DNA from: Sphaerobacter sp.
Lineage (GTDB): Bacteria; Chloroflexota; Chloroflexia; Thermomicrobiales; Thermomicrobiaceae
Reading direction: 5' to 3'
DNA: 38,441 bases
NCBI GenBank assembly: GCA_029961075.1
Contig: JASBVL010000028.1
Location: 1 to 38,441 of the forward strand
Of the stretch, positions 7,923-15,497 are shown in pieces. The notes beneath the pieces are model-generated. The model saw only the letters and a program-made list of their open reading frames with translations. It was not told the origin of the DNA and did no database searches. Positions within the stretch are counted from its first letter, which is position 1; every line of letters begins with the position of its first letter. The position numbers and the translations under genes were made by a program.

Positions 7923-8510
7923 ATGAAGCCAAGCCAGATCCTCGCTCAGGCATTGCAGGAGGTTGAAGAGGCCGGTATCCAGGATGATCTCCGTCCCGTT
8001 GCATTCGCCAAAGCAGTGGATCTGTTGTGTGGGGCGCTTCGTTCAAACGTCCCACAGGGACGTCCCGAGAGCAGGTCTCAAAGTGAGACGGCGGGTCCCC
8101 TTACCGCAAACGGATCTGCAATCGTGCGAATCGCTGAGCGATTGAAGCTTGATATGGGTGTCGTCTCGCAAGTATACGATTGCGAAGGAGACTCGCTTAG
8201 GGTCATTGTGCCGTCCGGTCGGCTTGGCTCGACCGTGGCCCAGGCAACTAGGGAGCTGGCCTTGTTGGTGGCTGCGGGACGACAGGCGGGCGGCTATGAT
8301 CCCGAATGGACGTCGGTCGCGGAGATCCGGGCCGTATGCGAGGAATACGGAAAGTACGATTCGGCAAACTTCGCTTCAATCATCAAAGGCATGGATAATT
8401 GCTTCTTGATGAAGGATAAGGGGATCCAGCGCAAGGTCAAGTTGAGTAGGCCAGGATGGGAGGCCGCAGCGGACCTGGTGGCCAAGATGGCGGGTGTGGA
8501 GCAGGCGTGA
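7923..8510 (+). CDS. Winged-helix protein of the TIR-like cassette, unknown function
   Basis: A 195-residue protein from the ATG at 7923, seven bases after GAGGAG; the GTG at 7917 is too close to that site. Three parts are visible. Residues 1-45 are helical (MKPSQILAQALQEVEEAG and on). Residues 46-65 are a polar linker. Residues 66-195 include VVSQVYDCEGDSLRVIVP, a helix AQATRELALLVAAGRQAGG and a winged-helix-like end (WTSVAEIRAVCEEYGKYDS, then KVKLSRPGWEAAADLV). The end has the same pattern as the N-terminal part of the next protein. I do not know a named family. The stop overlaps the next start by one base (TGATG), so both are made together. Regulator, sensor or adaptor of the effector are the options. 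Confidence 0.75.
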   Translation: MKPSQILAQALQEVEEAGIQDDLRPVAFAKAVDLLCGALRSNVPQGRPESRSQSETAGPLTANGSAIVRIAERLKLDMGVVSQVYDCEGDSLRVIVPSGRLGSTVAQATRELALLVAAGRQAGGYDPEWTSVAEIRAVCEEYGKYDSANFASIIKGMDNCFLMKDKGIQRKVKLSRPGWEAAADLVAKMAGVEQA

Positions 8511-9394
8511 TGCAGGGCAGCTTTGCTCTGCAGGTCCAGTATCTCCCTCGAGTGCTGGATCAGGTGTTGATCGTGGGGTATCTCGCCGGCTTGCAAGCCG
8601 GCGATGGATACTTCGTGCCAAAGGACATTGCCCGGCTGTTTGATTCTCTCCGCCTTCCGCCCCCGGGCAACATCCATGACTCTCTTGGCACGCTGAGGAA
8701 ACAACGCTTGGTCGTTCGCCACGGTTCTCCTGGCAAATGGGCTTTGACCCCTCTCGGTAGAGAGCACGTATCGCAGATTGGTGTTGCGCTGGATCTCCCA
8801 ATGCTTGAGGCGCAGCTTGCGGGCAGTCCGGGAGTCCTCTTTGCTCATGCACGGCACTCAGTGATTCCACCTGAGTTTGCTCCCCCTCGTTGGTTACCGG
8901 GAATCCGAAGGCTCTTGGAGCGATACCCGTTTGAGAACAATGTATTCTGCATGACAAGATTTCCGGGAGCGAGCGTAGAGGGGCTGTCGGATCCTCTTGC
9001 AGACGTCATTGAAGTGTTACGGACATCGTTGCGTAATCATGGTCTGGTATTGCACTTGGCGTCCGATAGACATATCGATGACGAACTCTTCGGCAACGTA
9101 GGCGCATACATGTGGGCGTGTCAGTATGGAATCGGCCTTCTCGAGAACCGTACGAACGAGGGGATCAACTACAACGTTGTCATCGAGCTTGGGGCTATGC
9201 TCATCACTGGTCGACGATGTGCGATCCTAAAGGACACCACAACACCAGCCTTGCCCACCGATCTGGCTGGTCAGATTTACAAATCAGTAGATTTTTCTGA
9301 TCTGGCTGCCATAGCTAGGCACGCTCACCTGTGGGCTGCTGAAGATCTCGGCTTGGGGAGATGCGCTGACTGTCCTGTTGACGGGACAGGTTAG
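8510..9394 (+). CDS. Winged-helix plus TIR-like domain protein, putative defence effector
   Basis: A 294-residue protein whose ATG overlaps the previous stop. Residues about 15-90 form a winged helix (FVPKDIARLFDSL, IHDSLGTLRKQRLVVRH, KWALTPLGREHV). Residues about 142-262 look like a TIR-like nucleotide-binding fold: strand NNVFCMTRFPG, helix DPLADVIEVLRTSLRNHGL, strand VLHLASDR, helix DDELFGNVGAYMWACQY, strand GIGLLE, then NVVIELGAMLITGRRCAILKD and LPTDLAGQIYKSVDF. The N-x3-ELG motif with E226 is where TIR-like NAD-cleaving effectors (PF10137-like) carry their catalytic Glu. The tail has C285 and C288. With the partner gene and the insertion site, an antiphage or abortive-infection role is a fair inference, not shown. 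A non-catalytic regulator is the alternative. Confidence 0.65.
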   Translation: MQGSFALQVQYLPRVLDQVLIVGYLAGLQAGDGYFVPKDIARLFDSLRLPPPGNIHDSLGTLRKQRLVVRHGSPGKWALTPLGREHVSQIGVALDLPMLEAQLAGSPGVLFAHARHSVIPPEFAPPRWLPGIRRLLERYPFENNVFCMTRFPGASVEGLSDPLADVIEVLRTSLRNHGLVLHLASDRHIDDELFGNVGAYMWACQYGIGLLENRTNEGINYNVVIELGAMLITGRRCAILKDTTTPALPTDLAGQIYKSVDFSDLAAIARHAHLWAAEDLGLGRCADCPVDGTG

Positions 9395-9403
9395 ATGAAG
9401 ATG

Positions 9404-9432
9404 GCATTGCATGTGGGTTCCATGTGCAGTGC
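9404..9432 (+). terminator. Stem-loop after the TIR-like gene
   Basis: GCATTGCATGTGG, a GTT loop and CCATGTGCAGTGC pair along 13 positions with three wobble or mismatch positions, starting ten bases after the stop codon. A second 6-bp hairpin (CTGTCC/GGACAG, 9370-9389) lies just inside the gene end. Neither has a strong T-tract. Confidence 0.35.
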
Positions 9433-9484
9433 AGTGCCGCACTTTCGGACCGCACGGCCATTCATGACTTGCTCATTTCGTGCC

Positions 9485-9604
9485 TGTGCCTTGGTCAGAT
9501 GGTCACGAGAATGCCCGTCGCGGCACGCGGGCAGCCTCGCTGACCCCGCGCAGGCACCGCTCCTGGCCGCGATCCTCGACACCTCTTGCTTCGGCCTCAC
9601 CTGA
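9485..9604 (+). pseudogene. RES-domain toxin, C-terminal remnant
   Basis: In the same reading phase as the upstream remnant, the codons read ALVRWSREC, then GSLADPAQAPLLAAILDTS and CFGLT before a TGA. LADP followed by LLAAILD-x2-x-FGL is the usual last helix of RES proteins. Sequence before about 9480 belongs to the insert. Together with 7409-7720 this shows that a single RES gene was interrupted. Confidence 0.65.
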
Positions 9605-9686
9605 TGGCTGCTGCCCGCGCCGGCGGGTTGGCGCGCTGCCTGGGGGGAGACGCGCGGCGGTGGGGCCGCCGCGCGCCGGCCCGGCG

Positions 9687-10145
9687 CTACCTGCCCGCGC
9701 CGCGGGTGGTCACCGGGATCCGCCGCCCGCGGATCTCCGGCGTCTTCGGCAGCGTGATGGTCAGGACCCCATCCTCCAGCGTCGCCGAGACCTGGTCCGG
9801 ATCGACCGTCACTGGCAGGGTGATGGTTTCCTGGACCTCACCGCTCATGATCTCGCGCACGTGCCAGGTAGCGGACTCGGCCTCCTCCTCGGGCAGCGTG
9901 TACCCGATGCGCGCGCGCAGCGTCAGGCTCCGCTGGTCGATCGAGATGTCGATGTCCTCCGGGCGGGAGCCGGGCACCAGCGCCTTGACGACCAACCGGT
10001 CCGGCGTCTCGTACAGGTCGACCGCCTCGTGCCCGCCGAGCATGCGCGGCAGCAGGCGGCCGCGCCGGAAGGGGGGCGGCAACAAGCGGTCCATCTCCTC
10101 AAACATGCGCTCGATGTCCGCGCGTGGCCTCCAGCGCTCGATCAT
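9687..10145 (-). CDS. Hsp20/alpha-crystallin small heat-shock protein
   Basis: A 152-residue chaperone from the ATG at 10145, with GGAAGGAGGG upstream; the longer open frame to 10391 is low-complexity. The crystallin domain runs from about EAVDLYETPDRLVVKALVPG through RPEDIDISIDQRSLTLRA to the closing motif GVLTITLPK near residue 135, followed by a short basic tail with the RRIPV pattern that anchors oligomers. It would hold unfolding proteins in the cytoplasm under heat stress without ATP. No HrcA/CIRCE-type repeat is seen before it. It lies next to the 3' remnant of the RES gene, so it marks the return of host-like composition. Confidence 0.93.
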   Translation of the reverse strand: MIERWRPRADIERMFEEMDRLLPPPFRRGRLLPRMLGGHEAVDLYETPDRLVVKALVPGSRPEDIDISIDQRSLTLRARIGYTLPEEEAESATWHVREIMSGEVQETITLPVTVDPDQVSATLEDGVLTITLPKTPEIRGRRIPVTTRGAGR

Positions 10146-10573
10146 CGTGACACCCTCCTTCCTTGATTCAGCCGGGACCCGAAATGGGCTCCGCGGGTAG
10201 CGCACGCAAGCGCGTCGCCACGGCGAGCCGGCGTCCCGCGGGGGCGGGGCCGGGCGGCACCGGCAACCGACGCCGGTGGCCGCCGGCCCGCCGTGGGAGG
10301 GGTCTGCCGCGGTGCGGCTCGGTGTGGTCGCGCTCGCGGGCCCATGCTCACCGTAGCCCCGAGGCCGTCGCCGCCGCGTGGCAACCGGCACGGCCGTGTA
10401 TCAGTTCCGTATCAGTGCGGCGCCGCGCGGCCGCACGCGCCCCACTGCCGCAAATCTCACGTGTTGGCGCGACAAATCCAAGAGTTGCAGCGTGACTAGG
10501 GGGCACGCTGCGCGCTAGAGTTCGACGGATCGGGCGCGACATTGCGTCGCGCTCCGGCGACGACGGATGGACG
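10146..10573. other. Divergent intergenic region with an inverted repeat
   Basis: This gap separates the divergent hsp20 and cation-transporter genes, and no gene is seen in it. A perfect 8+8 inverted repeat, GCAGCGTG and CACGCTGC (10487-10511, 9-base spacer), lies about 60 bases before the transporter. It could bind a metal-responsive regulator; no reliable -35/-10 pair was found. Confidence 0.4.
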
Positions 10574-11572
10574 ATGGGTGGGGCATCGATGCAGCCGAAC
10601 GTGCCTGCCGAGCTGGGCCGCTCCGACCGGCGCACCCGGGGCATCCAGCGCACGCTGGTGGGGGTGCTGCTGTGCAACCTGCTGGTCGCCGCTGCCAAGC
10701 TCGGCTACGGCCTGCTCAGCGACAGCCTCTCCATGACCGCCGACGGCGTCAACTCGCTGATGGACGGGGCCGCCAACGTCATCGGGCTCATCGCGATCGC
10801 CGTCGCCGCGCGCCCGCCGGATCCCAATCACCCCTACGGGCACCGCCGGTTCGAGACGCTCACCTCGCTCGGGGTCGCCCTCTTCATGCTCCTGGCGCTG
10901 GAGGAGATCCTGCAGGGCGCCTGGGAGCGCTGGCACAGCGGCGCGGTGCCGACCGTCACCCCCGTGAGCTTCGCCGTCATGCTCGGCACGCTGGCGGTCA
11001 ACCTGCTCGTCACCGTCTGGGAGCGCCGCGCCGGCCGGCGCCTGCGCAGCTCGATCCTGCTCGCCGATGCCCGCCACACCGCCTCCGACGTCCTCGTCAC
11101 CCTCTCCGTCATCGGGGGGCTGGTCGCCGTCCGGCTGGGCCTGCCCGAGGCCGACCTCGCCATCGCCCTGGTCATCGCCCTGGTCATCGCCCGGGGCGCC
11201 TGGACCATCATCCGTGACGCCGCCCTCTCGCTCAGCGACGTCGCGCCGGTGGCGGCGCCCGACATCGCGCGGGCTGCGCGCGCCGTGCCCGGCGTCAAGG
11301 GCGTCCACAACATCCGCAGCCGTGGCGGGGAGGGGCTCATCTGGGTCGACATGCACATCCAGGTCGATCCGAACCTGCGGGTCGACGAGGCCCACGACAT
11401 CGCCAGCGACGTCGCCACCCAGGTCGAAGCCGCCCTGGGCGAGCCGGCCGACGTGACGGTCCACGTCGAGCCGGCCAGCCCCGAGCATCTCCGGCCGACC
11501 CGTGGCTTCCAGCCCGGGGAGATCACCAGCGCCCATCGGGCCCATCGGCGCGATCACGCCAGCGGGGCGTGA
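10574..11572 (+). CDS. Cation diffusion facilitator (CDF) metal transporter
   Basis: A 332-residue inner-membrane transporter with the CDF order: six hydrophobic segments between about residues 27 and 205, then a cytoplasmic ferredoxin-like domain. Metal-site residues are D57, N60 and D64 in TADGVNSLMD (TM2) and H168/D172 in DARHTASD (TM5). HPYGHRRFE (86-94) is the signature between TM2 and TM3. CDF proteins export Zn, Fe, Mn or Co in exchange for protons; the TM2 Asn does not settle the metal. The C-terminal domain has GVKGVHNIRSRGGEGLIWVD and VHVEP. The ATG at 10589 may be the real start, as it has GGTGGGG upstream. A TM6 segment is built from a repeated ALVIALVIA, coded by an exact 15-base tandem repeat. 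Confidence 0.92.
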   Translation: MGGASMQPNVPAELGRSDRRTRGIQRTLVGVLLCNLLVAAAKLGYGLLSDSLSMTADGVNSLMDGAANVIGLIAIAVAARPPDPNHPYGHRRFETLTSLGVALFMLLALEEILQGAWERWHSGAVPTVTPVSFAVMLGTLAVNLLVTVWERRAGRRLRSSILLADARHTASDVLVTLSVIGGLVAVRLGLPEADLAIALVIALVIARGAWTIIRDAALSLSDVAPVAAPDIARAARAVPGVKGVHNIRSRGGEGLIWVDMHIQVDPNLRVDEAHDIASDVATQVEAALGEPADVTVHVEPASPEHLRPTRGFQPGEITSAHRAHRRDHASGA

Positions 11573-11661
11573 CGACCGCGCGCCGTGCCCGCCCACCGGC
11601 GCCGTGCCGTCGGCGTTGGGTAGGATTGTCCCGACGACGGTCGGCCGGGAAGGACGGTGGC

Positions 11662-12699
11662 GTGGTGCCGGACGAGCAGGAATCGCGGTTCCCAGCACCC
11701 AACCTGGCGAGCGAGTACCGCGAGCGCGCCCGCGAGCTGGCGCGACGCTTCGCGGTGCTCGAGGGCGTCGTCGGCGTGGCGCTGGTGGGCGGGCTGACCC
11801 TCGGCCAGGCCGACCGCTACAGCGACATCGACCTCGCCGTCTACCTGCGCCACCGCACGCTGCAGACCTGGCTGCTCGGCGCGGCCCCGCTGCCGGAGGG
11901 CGAGTCCCTCTACCACGGCCTCCGGCTCGATCTGACCTATCGCGACTACGCCGAGGAGCTGTCCCGCCCCTGGACCGCGGCCGAGCGCTGGCAGATCGCC
12001 GCCGCGGAGATCCTCTACGACCCCGAGGGTCTCCTGGCGGATCTGTTCCGCGAGAAGGCCGGCGCGCCCGAGGTCGAGCGGCGCGCGCAGGTGCTCGCCG
12101 AACTCCGCGCCGCCGAGGAGATCCTGGAGCAGATCGTCCCCGCCTGGCTCTACCGCGGCGACGCCCTGGCGGCGCATCACATGCTGAACCTCGCCCTGCG
12201 CCACCTGCTCCGCGCCGTCCATCTCGTCAACGACCGCCCGGCCCCGACCGACCGCTGGCTGCTCCACCTGGCGACGGATCTCCCCTGGCGGCCGGAGCGC
12301 TGGGACGAGCGCCTGGCTGCCGCCCTGACCGTCGCCGACGCCGGCAACGTCGAGGCGACCCGGCGTCGGCAGGTGCTGACCGGGCTACTGCGGGAGTGCT
12401 GGGGCCGGGTGGCCCCCGTGGGCGCGGCCGACCTCCGCCCGGCCGCCGCCGAGCAGGCCCGCCTGCTGCGCGAGATGGCCGCCGTCGGCCGCCTGCCGCT
12501 CGACGAGTTCCGGCGTCGCTACGGCGAGCGCGCGCTCATCCAGAGCCCCGCCTTCGCCCTGCTCACGGTCGAGCGCGACGGCGGCTCCGCCGAGGTCGTC
12601 TTCCACCCCGACCGCCTGGAGGCCATCCTGGCCGAGGGGCTCGGCCGCTTCCTCGACCGCGACCAGCGCATCCTCCGCCACCTCGCCGCCGCGCGCTAG
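11662..12699 (+). CDS. Nucleotidyltransferase-fold protein
   Basis: A 345-residue protein starting at GTG 11662, seven bases after GGAAGGA. Residues 36-62 give the minimal nucleotidyltransferase core, VVGVALVGGLTLGQADRYSD then IDLAVYL, with the G43-G44 pair and the D55/D57 metal-binding residues. A helical C-terminal domain follows (HMLNLALRHLLRAVHLVND and on), as in the kanamycin-nucleotidyltransferase-like and DUF4037-type families. It may transfer a nucleotide to a small molecule or protein; no substrate can be read. It lies 89 bases after the transporter gene in the same direction, and may be co-transcribed. It is too long for a MNT/HEPN antitoxin. Confidence 0.7.
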   Translation: MVPDEQESRFPAPNLASEYRERARELARRFAVLEGVVGVALVGGLTLGQADRYSDIDLAVYLRHRTLQTWLLGAAPLPEGESLYHGLRLDLTYRDYAEELSRPWTAAERWQIAAAEILYDPEGLLADLFREKAGAPEVERRAQVLAELRAAEEILEQIVPAWLYRGDALAAHHMLNLALRHLLRAVHLVNDRPAPTDRWLLHLATDLPWRPERWDERLAAALTVADAGNVEATRRRQVLTGLLRECWGRVAPVGAADLRPAAAEQARLLREMAAVGRLPLDEFRRRYGERALIQSPAFALLTVERDGGSAEVVFHPDRLEAILAEGLGRFLDRDQRILRHLAAAR

Positions 12700-12898
12700 C
12701 CCCGCCGCCCCTCCCCTGGATCCGAGGGCCGCGCAGGCGGCCCCGAGGAGAGGGGGCTCCGCGGTCCGGCCGGCGCCTCCGGCGCCGCGGGACCGCGCCG
12801 GCTTCCGTTCGTCGCGCCACGGCCTGGCGCCGTGGCGCATGGAGCGCCGGCCTCGCACGGAGCTCGGCCGGCTCCCGTTCGACCGCGTACCCAGCCAG

Positions 12899-13582
12899 GG
12901 CCCGGGGCTGAAAGCCCCGGGCTGACAACGAAAAGCCCGCTGATGGCGTTTGACGAATAGATCTGGCATACCCGGGGATCTGCCCCGAGCCCCTTCAGTG
13001 GGCTTCGCCCAGTAGCCCGGGGGTTTACCCCCGGGCCGCGGCCGGGCGCGGATACCCGACTAAAGCGGGCTGGGCACGGCGGTCACCGAGGGCGCGCTGT
13101 CGAGCCCAGCCGCGCGGCAGGTGCCCAGGGCTGAAAGCCCCGGGCTAGCCGGCAAAGTCCACTGAAGGGACTCTAAGCCCCCAGGCCGCGGTGCGCCGCT
13201 GCCGGTCGGCGCGGATCGGGGGCCGCGCACCGCCGTCCCCGACGCGGCGGTCGGTGGGAGCCGCCCCAGCCCGCCCGCGGCGGTGGCCGCTCCCGCCCGG
13301 CATCCCTGGTAATCGTTTCCAGCCGGCTTACGGACTGTGACGCACAACCCTGACCCGGGACCCGGGCGAACCGTGCCCCAGCCCCTTCAGTGGGCTTTCC
13401 CCTCCTAGCCCGGGGGTTTACCCCGGGCCACGACCGACCGCGGGGGACGCGAGCCGGCGAGGGCGCCGGCGCTCCATGTCCCCCGGCCACCGCTATGGCG
13501 ACGGCAGCCTGGCCGTTGTGGGCACAGCAGGACAGCCGGCTTCAGCCGGCTTCTCATTGTGAGCCCGGGGGTTTACCCCCGG
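12899..13582. repeat. Cluster of five GGGTTTACCCC-type hairpin repeats
   Basis: The gene-free stretch 12700-13774 holds five copies of one unit: CAGTGGGCTT, a short spacer, then AGCCCGGGGGTTTACCCCCG, or a version with the reversed stem GGGGCTGAAAGCCCC. Copies lie at 12899-12946 (reverse), 12990-13036 (forward), 13123-13170 (reverse), 13381-13428 (forward) and 13534-13582 (forward, with AGCCGGCTTCAGCCGGCT as the first part). Each carries a strong G+C hairpin with a TTTA- or GAAA-containing loop. Reverse and forward copies alternate at first. They look like REP-type intergenic elements. Otherwise I see nothing in the stretch. Confidence 0.75.
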
Positions 13583-13774
13583 ACACCAGCCCTGGCACTG
13601 GGGGACCGGAGCCGGCGATACGTCGTTCGGCACCGGCGCTCCACTGAGCCAGCGTCGCACGCAAACCCGCCCCGCCGCGTGCCAGGATCGCCGCGCCGTA
13701 CTACTATCGCGTGTCGAGGCGCGCTCCTCGGTGAGCACCGAACCGGATGCCAGCAGTCGCGGAAGGGGCGGATC

Positions 13775-14698
13775 ATGGGCGCAGCAGCGGCGCGGACCTA
13801 CCACTTCGTGCAGGTGGACGTCTTCACCGACCGGATCTTCGGCGGCAACCCGCTGGCCGTCTTCCTCGACGGCACGGGCCTCAGCGATGCCGAGATGCAG
13901 GCCATCGCGCGGGAGATGAACCTGTCGGAGACGACCTTCGTCTTCCCGCCGGCGCGCGACGACTGCGCGGCGCGCGTGCGCATCTTCACCCCGGGGCGGG
14001 AGCTGCCCTTCGCCGGGCATCCCACCGTCGGCACGGCCTACGTCCTGGCCACGCGCGGCCGCGCGCCGGCCGGGGCGACCGCGTTCGCCCTGGAGGAGGG
14101 CGTCGGGCCGGTGCCGGTGCGCATCGAGGGGGACCCGGCTGCACCCGCGTTCGTCTGGATGCGGCACCCGGCCGCCACGTTCGGCCCGCCGCGCCCGGAG
14201 CGGGCGCGCCTCGCCGCGGCGCTGGGCCTGACGGCCGACGACCTCCTGCCCGACCTCCCCGTCTGCGTCGGCTCGACCGGCGTGCCGTTCCTCTACGTCC
14301 CGCTGCGGGACCCCGCGGCGGTCGACCGCGCCGCGGTCGATCCGGCCGCGCTGCGCGCCTGGTTCGGCGATGAGGAGCCGCTGGGCACGTTCGTCTTCGC
14401 GCCCAACCCCGCGGCGGGCCCGCATCGCGTCTACGCTCGCATGTTCGCGGCGCACGCCATGGGCATCCCCGAGGACCCGGCGACCGGCGCGGCCAGCGGC
14501 CCGCTCGGCGCCTACCTGGTGCGCCACGGCCTGGTCGCGTCCGGTGACGAGGTGCACATCGTGAGCGAGCAGGGGACCAAGATGGGCCGGCCGAGCTTCA
14601 TCCACATCCGCGTCCGGCCGCAGCCGGACGGCGGCGAGGCGATCGAGATCGGCGGAGGCGTCGTGCCGGTGCTGGAGGGCACGCTGACGCTGCGGTGA
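13775..14698 (+). CDS. PhzF-family isomerase/epimerase-like protein
   Basis: A 307-residue protein of the PhzF family from the ATG at 13775, with GGAAGGGGCG upstream. Motifs in order: QVDVFTDRIFGGNPLAVF (13-30), the catalytic glutamate E52 in MNLSETTFVFPP, FTPGRELPFAGHPTVGTA closing the N-terminal lobe, and GIPEDPATGAASGPLGAYL in the C-terminal lobe. The fold is the two-lobed diaminopimelate-epimerase type. PhzF itself isomerises a dihydroanthranilate in phenazine synthesis, but most members have unknown substrates and no other phenazine gene is nearby, so only the family should be named. The gene stands alone and its 3' end is followed by heptad array copy C. Confidence 0.9.
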   Translation: MGAAAARTYHFVQVDVFTDRIFGGNPLAVFLDGTGLSDAEMQAIAREMNLSETTFVFPPARDDCAARVRIFTPGRELPFAGHPTVGTAYVLATRGRAPAGATAFALEEGVGPVPVRIEGDPAAPAFVWMRHPAATFGPPRPERARLAAALGLTADDLLPDLPVCVGSTGVPFLYVPLRDPAAVDRAAVDPAALRAWFGDEEPLGTFVFAPNPAAGPHRVYARMFAAHAMGIPEDPATGAASGPLGAYLVRHGLVASGDEVHIVSEQGTKMGRPSFIHIRVRPQPDGGEAIEIGGGVVPVLEGTLTLR

Positions 14699-14713
14699 GG
14701 CGGCGTGCTTTCC

Positions 14714-14887
14714 GCGTCACCCGTCATGCGTACTCCGTATTGCGTATTGCGTACTGCGTATTCCGTGTTCCGTGCTTCTTCCATCTCCCCCGTGTGGGAG
14801 AGCGGGCCGGGGGGTGAGGGGGACGAAACACGCAATACGCAATACGGCATACGCATCACGAAACACGCATGACGCATGACGTGTGAC
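14714..14887. repeat. Heptad inverted-repeat array, copy C
   Basis: Nine uninterrupted 7-base units (14714-14776: GCGTCAC, CCGTCAT, GCGTACT, CCGTATT, GCGTATT and so on) face nine uninterrupted complementary units (14825-14887: GAAACAC, GCAATAC twice, GGCATAC, GCATCAC, GAAACAC, GCATGAC twice, GTGTGAC). The 48-base core holds GTGTGGGAGAG and GGGGTGAGGGG pieces. It fills the gap between convergent genes ending at 14698 and 14894, as copy A does. Confidence 0.85.
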
Positions 14888-14893
14888 CCGCCC

Positions 14894-15178
14894 CTACCCC
14901 TCGTCCTCCACCCGGCTCTCCAGCCAGCGCAGGTAGCGCTCGCGCTCTCGCTCGAACGCCGTGCGCGCCCGCTCGGGCGAGTTGTGGACGCTGTAGGCCA
15001 GGATGTCCAGCGGCCCCTCGAAGACGACGTACGATAAGGCCGGCCGCGCTTGCTCGATGAGGTAGACCCGGCTGTAGTAGCCGCGGAGGCGCCCGGTTGC
15101 CGCCGCATAGTCGCCCGACTGGATGCGCCGCCGCAGGTCGGCCAGGTGCTCGGCAAAGGTGAGCGGGCGGGTCGGCAT
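14894..15178 (-). CDS. Hypothetical 94-residue protein
   Basis: A small soluble protein from the ATG at 15178, preceded by GAGGGGGCC. The first half reads RPLTFAEHLADLRRRIQSGD followed by YAAATGRLRGYYSRVYLIEQ, the second DILAYSVHNSPERARTAFER and a charged ending RYLRWLESRVEDEG. Helices dominate and no membrane segment or motif is seen. I do not recognise the family. Codon use is like the neighbours and the gene is convergent with phzF-like across array copy C, so it is probably a real resident gene. Confidence 0.6.
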   Translation of the reverse strand: MPTRPLTFAEHLADLRRRIQSGDYAAATGRLRGYYSRVYLIEQARPALSYVVFEGPLDILAYSVHNSPERARTAFERERERYLRWLESRVEDEG

Positions 15179-15497
15179 CGGTGGGCCCCCTCGACGGCTG
15201 CAGGCCAGACGGCCCCGGTCGATCATCATGCGTCGTACGCCTCATTTGATCGCGCGTGGCTGACAGCACCCCCTCACCTCGCCGGCCGCGTCGATGAGGG
15301 TTCGTTCAGGCAGAAGGCGGGACGAAAAGTATACCAGTGGCGCGTCTCATTGCCCCAATGCGTCACGGTCGGTCGCAACCATTGCAGCATGCCGTGCGTT
15401 TCTCCTGTATCCGGGCAGCGCGCTGATGGTGCGGGCCGGGCAGTGGTATCGTGCGGCGCGTTCGGCCCCGCGGTGGTGACCTGTGCAGGAGGGGGTT
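15179..15497. other. Intergenic region before the response regulator
   Basis: The divergent gap contains two heptad-like units (GCGTCGT, ACGCCTC near 15229-15242) and no gene. The base composition is slightly lower near 15310-15420. A promoter for the response regulator is expected here, but no convincing hexamer pair was found. Confidence 0.4.

Larger units (their letters stand above)
7721..9482 (+). mobile_element. Inserted accessory segment with a two-gene cassette
   Basis: Between the two RES remnants the base composition drops visibly, to roughly half G+C, and codon use loses the strong G/C third-position bias of the neighbours. The segment has its own promoter and two translationally coupled genes. 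CATTTCGTG occurs at 7712-7720 and again at 9474-9482, with the wider GCNCATTTCGTG shared, so a target duplication or a short recombination site is possible. Clean removal between these copies would not restore the RES frame, so deletion accompanied or followed the insertion. No transposase or integrase is inside. Confidence 0.55.

Noticed and set aside
7205-7966. Continuous frame joining RES sequence to a tail in the insert
   Set aside because: After about 7720 the codons have no RES character and merely read into the insert until a chance stop at 7966.
8294-8957. Minus-strand frames opposite the cassette genes
   Set aside because: No ribosome sites and no domain pattern; the plus-strand genes are coupled by a TGATG overlap.
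10499-10511. CACGCTGC repeat considered as part of a rho-independent terminator
   Set aside because: It lies upstream of a gene in a divergent gap and has no T-tract, so an operator is a better guess.
12899-13582. Hairpin cluster considered as CRISPR or as an integron attachment array
   Set aside because: Copies are irregularly spaced and in both orientations, with no cassettes and no integron integrase nearby.
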